A DNA stretch of 64,000 nucleotides, taken from contig VICG01000001.1 in the NCBI GenBank assembly GCA_008692225.1, positions 918,501 to 982,500 of the forward strand, read 5' to 3'. The notes under the pieces were generated by a model. The model had not been told where the DNA came from, made no database searches, and saw nothing but the letters and a program-made list of their open reading frames with translations. The DNA comes from Monilinia fructicola (taxonomy: Eukaryota; Ascomycota; Leotiomycetes; Helotiales; Sclerotiniaceae). Positions 60,901-64,000 of the stretch are shown here, piece after piece (the stretch's first letter is position 1; each line of letters begins with the position of its first letter). The translations under genes and the position numbers were made by a program.

Positions 60901-61385
60901 GAGGGTGGGAATTTATCACCTCATCATACCACCCGCTGCGCAAACATGAGATGGCACGTTGACACACAAGCAAAGAGCGCAGAAGAGAGAAGAGTATCGT
61001 GGAAATAGAACGATCGATATTATGTATTAAAGTCACTAAAAGCTAATAATATAATCATATCCTGATCCCGAAAGACTTGAACTCAATCCCAAGTACCTCG
61101 TAATTCGATCTGATTCCTTCAATCCTTTCCTAACCTCCGAACAAAATCGTGTGAGAATGGGTTTGGGAATGGGGGTTTCCTCCCCTACTCATCATTCATG
61201 CATGTGCTATTTTCATCCGCAATGGTATCATAAAATGTCCTTCCCTCCTTTCCTTCCATATCCAAAAAAGACAACCTCATAGAATTTCATGCATGAAAAA
61301 AAACCCTCTCCCCTCGGAACATATTGTAAATGTTTGAATAAAAAAAATTCGGTTGAATGTACTATATCATCGTGCTCGTAGAAAT
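57954..61385. other. Gene-poor region upstream/downstream of the Ato gene
   Basis: No supported gene in 3.4 kb. Notable: three copies of cgatatattgta (about 59,887-59,920), a CT-rich tract (60,075-60,150) and GAGGGGC repeats (60,795-60,840). The minus-strand frames at 60383-60724 and 58405-58695 begin at non-ATG codons and show no motif. Confidence 0.4.
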
Positions 61386-62413
61386 TTATACAGTCTCGCG
61401 CTCCGTCTTGTTGCGACGTTCACGACCCTTAACAGACCATGGGAAATGAGCGACGGGAATGACGAAGAAAGAATTACTAGAAGAGAGGATTGTTAGCCTT
61501 TGAATCTCCTTGGAATGTGGAGGAGTATGGAACACACCTATCATCTGCGAGACCAGCCAATGCATTATACCATGCGATAAACGCAGCGAAGAGTCCAAAG
61601 TAACCACCGGCTTTGATCGAACCGGATTGTGGGGCTCCCGCAGAATCAGCTTGCAAGTGACCAATTCCGAGCATCAGGAATGCCAAATCCAAAGTGAAGA
61701 ATAGCAAGAAAAATGCCACTGTTGAACGCAATGTGCAAATCAAGAGGATGGTTGTGAAGATGAACCATCCCATGAGGAAGAATCCAAATGCATTGTTGAA
61801 ATCGTTGACGCCTGATCCGGTGGCTTCGTATGATTGTACAATCTCAAAACCCCCAGGGGTGAGCACGATGGCGAGGAAAGCCAGAATCCACCATATGATG
61901 AAAGTGCGGTAGCACCAAAAGTGTTGCCCACAGCCATTTCCCTATTTGGTCGATTAGCATTCTGTATCTCTGATTGACTTTCAAGCAACGATGTCAAAAA
62001 ACATACCACATGCCAGCAAGCAGTTGAACGAGACCACCATATCCGAAAGCGAGCGCGACGACGATATTAGGCTGCGTGACACCAGCAGTTCCGACATTAA
62101 CGAGAGATAAGACGAAGGTAGTGAGAGCGAAAGCACTCAAACCTAAAGGCGCAGGATTGGCGAATTTTCTTTCCGTGGTAGGCTTATAAAGACCTGGTTG
62201 GAACTCTCCGCCAAATGCTGGGAATCTAGCTGATTCTCCGGTATTCATATGTGCCAGCGGGTTTCCACCATAATCGTATCCTCTTGAAGCAGCGGCGTTG
62301 TTTGCACCAGCGCCATTGACGGGAGCATGATCGTGGGTATTGGTACCAGAGCCGGAATTCTCGCTGTTATATTCCTTATTGTATGCAGTATCTGCGGTGG
62401 CGGTAGTAGCCAT
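61386..62413 (-). CDS. Ato-family (GPR1/FUN34/YaaH) acetate/ammonium transporter, one apparent 1-nt deletion
   Basis: Exons: 62413-62007, 61941-61538 and 61476-61386, with introns of 65 nt (62006-61942, GTATGT...ATAG) and 61 nt (61537-61477, GTGTGT...CTAG). The cytosolic N-terminus is hydrophilic. The family signature [20 protein letters not shown] opens the first helix (about residue 95), and six hydrophobic segments follow ([75 protein letters not shown]). After [13 protein letters not shown] the frame changes before [20 protein letters not shown]; restoring one base in the TGG-CT run near 61883 gives exactly 300 residues. Members of this family carry acetate or export ammonium across the plasma membrane in fungi. 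The C-terminus is basic ([12 protein letters not shown]). Confidence 0.93.
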
Positions 62414-62592
62414 TATGAATGTAGCTATGGTATGGTATTTTATACTCAATTATGTATGTGTAAGCAAAATTGAGGTTGTTGATATCTTGGTATAGGAGCT
62501 CAAGTTTTGAACTCAATCTTTCTGCTGCAATATGGAATCACAACACAATTGGTGAATATAAGAAAAAAGTATAGAATTTCTAACAAGATAGA

Positions 62593-63129
62593 ATGAGGGG
62601 GAAAAGGGACTTCCGGATATATAGTGAATGCAACCATCGTGTAAATGGGGAAATTACTGGGGTATGGAGCTCAGGAGCTCATACAGCCCGGGGAGCATGC
62701 ATGTACCACGGTCCACCGTCATGTTACAAGGAAATTGATTTGAGTAATCAAATGGAAGTTATAAACTTGGGTGGCATTGACAAATCCCATGTTCAAATTC
62801 TTTGTTGGGTCTCCAATGAGAAGCCATACTTCATAATAGTTAGCACATCGACGAGCCGAATGGAGTATCGTTTTAATCCTGGACCTCCGTCCTCCACAGA
62901 AGGTCATCTTGTGCGCATATCCCCTGTTGAGAATCCTGGTTTACGATGCTCCCCTAGTAAAATCCATTGTGGGGAAATGAACTTTCTGTTGGTACGCCCA
63001 GGTCTGTCTCGCCATTGTTGTGGTGATGATATTTTAGTCTCCAGTTCTGCTCATCCGTTTGTCCATGATGTCGACCGAACAAGTGGCTGTTACTATCATG
63101 TTTTTGCACCACCTGATGTTACTAGTTAG
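62593..63129 (+). CDS. Doubtful cysteine-rich reading frame, 178 codons
   Basis: ATG near 62593 opens MRGKRDFRIYSECNHRVNGE and the frame runs to TAG at 63127-63129 with about 11 cysteines spread along it and no low-complexity stretch. There is no signal peptide, no recognised domain and no neighbouring context except the divergent Ato gene 180 bp away. It could be a lineage-specific gene or a chance frame; no minus-strand alternative is better. Confidence 0.25.
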   Translation: MRGKRDFRIYSECNHRVNGEITGVWSSGAHTARGACMYHGPPSCYKEIDLSNQMEVINLGGIDKSHVQILCWVSNEKPYFIIVSTSTSRMEYRFNPGPPSSTEGHLVRISPVENPGLRCSPSKIHCGEMNFLLVRPGLSRHCCGDDILVSSSAHPFVHDVDRTSGCYYHVFAPPDVTS

Positions 63130-64000
63130 GACCTTTCCCCCTTATACCCCTGACGATATGTTTGAATGATCCCCAATCGAATCCCACTCACTCGGAACCC
63201 CCAGTGGGAGTGACCGTGGTATACATCTTTGCCCCAAACAGAAGCACATGGCGACAGCTGCGATAGAAGACCACTTTTTGTATAGTGTCTGCAGGCTACA
63301 ACCCTACCAGTAATGTACATCTATACCAATTAGCTCAAGTGTTTCCATGCAGTTGGTAGTACCGATATTCTGCAATGCCACCGCAATGTCAGCCACAAAA
63401 GAATAGTTCTTCCGTAGCTCAACGTTGGATAATATATGTATGATTGGGCGAGAAATAAAGATGGGCATAGAACTGGACGTAAAGCCGGACATGAAGATAA
63501 TATATTGGAAAATACTTGTATAATATTTTCTTTCCACTTGAGTTTGGTTGTTGAAGTTCGTGTTCAAGGACTGATGATGTAACAATTCAACCGAATGGAA
63601 ACTAAACTTAAAGGGGTAAGGTTGTCAAGCTTTAACTAAGAGAACGATCACGGCTTGATGCTTGATCGAGTGGAGAGAACTGGGGAACTGCAAGGCAATT
63701 GATTACGGCATATACTCGAGTATCAGCATCAGTATCGAGTATCGAACGTATCCATCCAACATATCCAACACAATAATTGTCAGTCATCAAACTTGAGAGG
63801 TTCGAGATCTCTTTTGGTAGCTGACTCGGATACAAACATTGATCCCAAGTCTATCCGTGATTCCGTTGTTATTTTATAGACAGTCAGGGTTGGTTCTTGT
63901 TGCTGGGCTGATGGGTGGTTTTAGTTCTTGTGTATGTATCTATCTCCAAGGTATATGCAAATCCTTGGAAATGCTTATATCGCATATTTGCTTTGGGGAA
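63130..64000. other. Intergenic to right edge
   Basis: No supported gene; the short minus-strand frames have no motifs. Confidence 0.4.

Noticed and set aside
1..64000. A secondary-metabolite, mating-type or other multi-gene cluster
   Set aside because: No polyketide synthase, peptide synthetase, tailoring enzymes, HMG/alpha-box or other cluster hallmarks were seen; the real genes are unrelated to each other.

Overview
The window is nuclear DNA of a filamentous ascomycete. Genes are split by short GT-AG introns (mostly 44-75 nt, one of 126 nt). The products are eukaryotic: PIG-U/Gab1, pescadillo/Nop7, a G1-type cyclin and an Ato-family transporter. AT-rich blocks of the kind left by repeat-induced point mutation (RIP) alternate with gene islands. 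Protein similarities recalled from memory point to Leotiomycetes, perhaps the Botrytis/Sclerotinia group. That placement is inference and was not searched.

Layout. 1-8.0 kb is an ordinary gene island: a divergent pair of housekeeping genes (the truncated PIG-U gene on minus, NOP7 on plus) and a long gene for a disordered protein with a hydrophobic C-terminus. 8.9-13.7 kb holds three minus-strand genes of unknown function. 13.8-19 kb is a graveyard with a decayed coiled-coil-like gene at 15.4-16.6 kb and a degenerate fold-back repeat. 19.2-22.6 kb carries a DEDD 3'-5' exonuclease-like gene and a decayed tandem paralogue that has lost the catalytic D-x-E. At 23.17-23.93 kb lies a non-autonomous transposon with inverted ends, an AT-rich interior and a 9-bp target duplication. 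24.1-26.1 kb has two small cysteine-rich, probably zinc-binding proteins. 29.2-30.5 kb is a cyclin with long low-complexity flanks. 33-50 kb is gene-poor: AT-rich blocks, micro- and minisatellites, a small TA-flanked inverted-repeat element at 40 kb, and a dispersed 9-mer (TACGGAGTA). 50.35-55.86 kb encodes an unrecognised protein of about 1,777 residues. 61.4-62.4 kb is an Ato (GPR1/FUN34/YaaH) gene.

The genes do not form an evident pathway or cluster. The most informative cross-cutting signal is that five otherwise well-conserved genes (exonuclease, zinc protein, cyclin, giant orphan, Ato) need 1-2 nt indels to read through, several of them in short C or G runs. Residual assembly indels explain this better than pseudogenes, but only read-level data can decide. 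I did not find a convincing new multi-gene system. The best candidates for novelty are the giant orphan protein, the 9-bp-duplication element and the 9-mer cluster.
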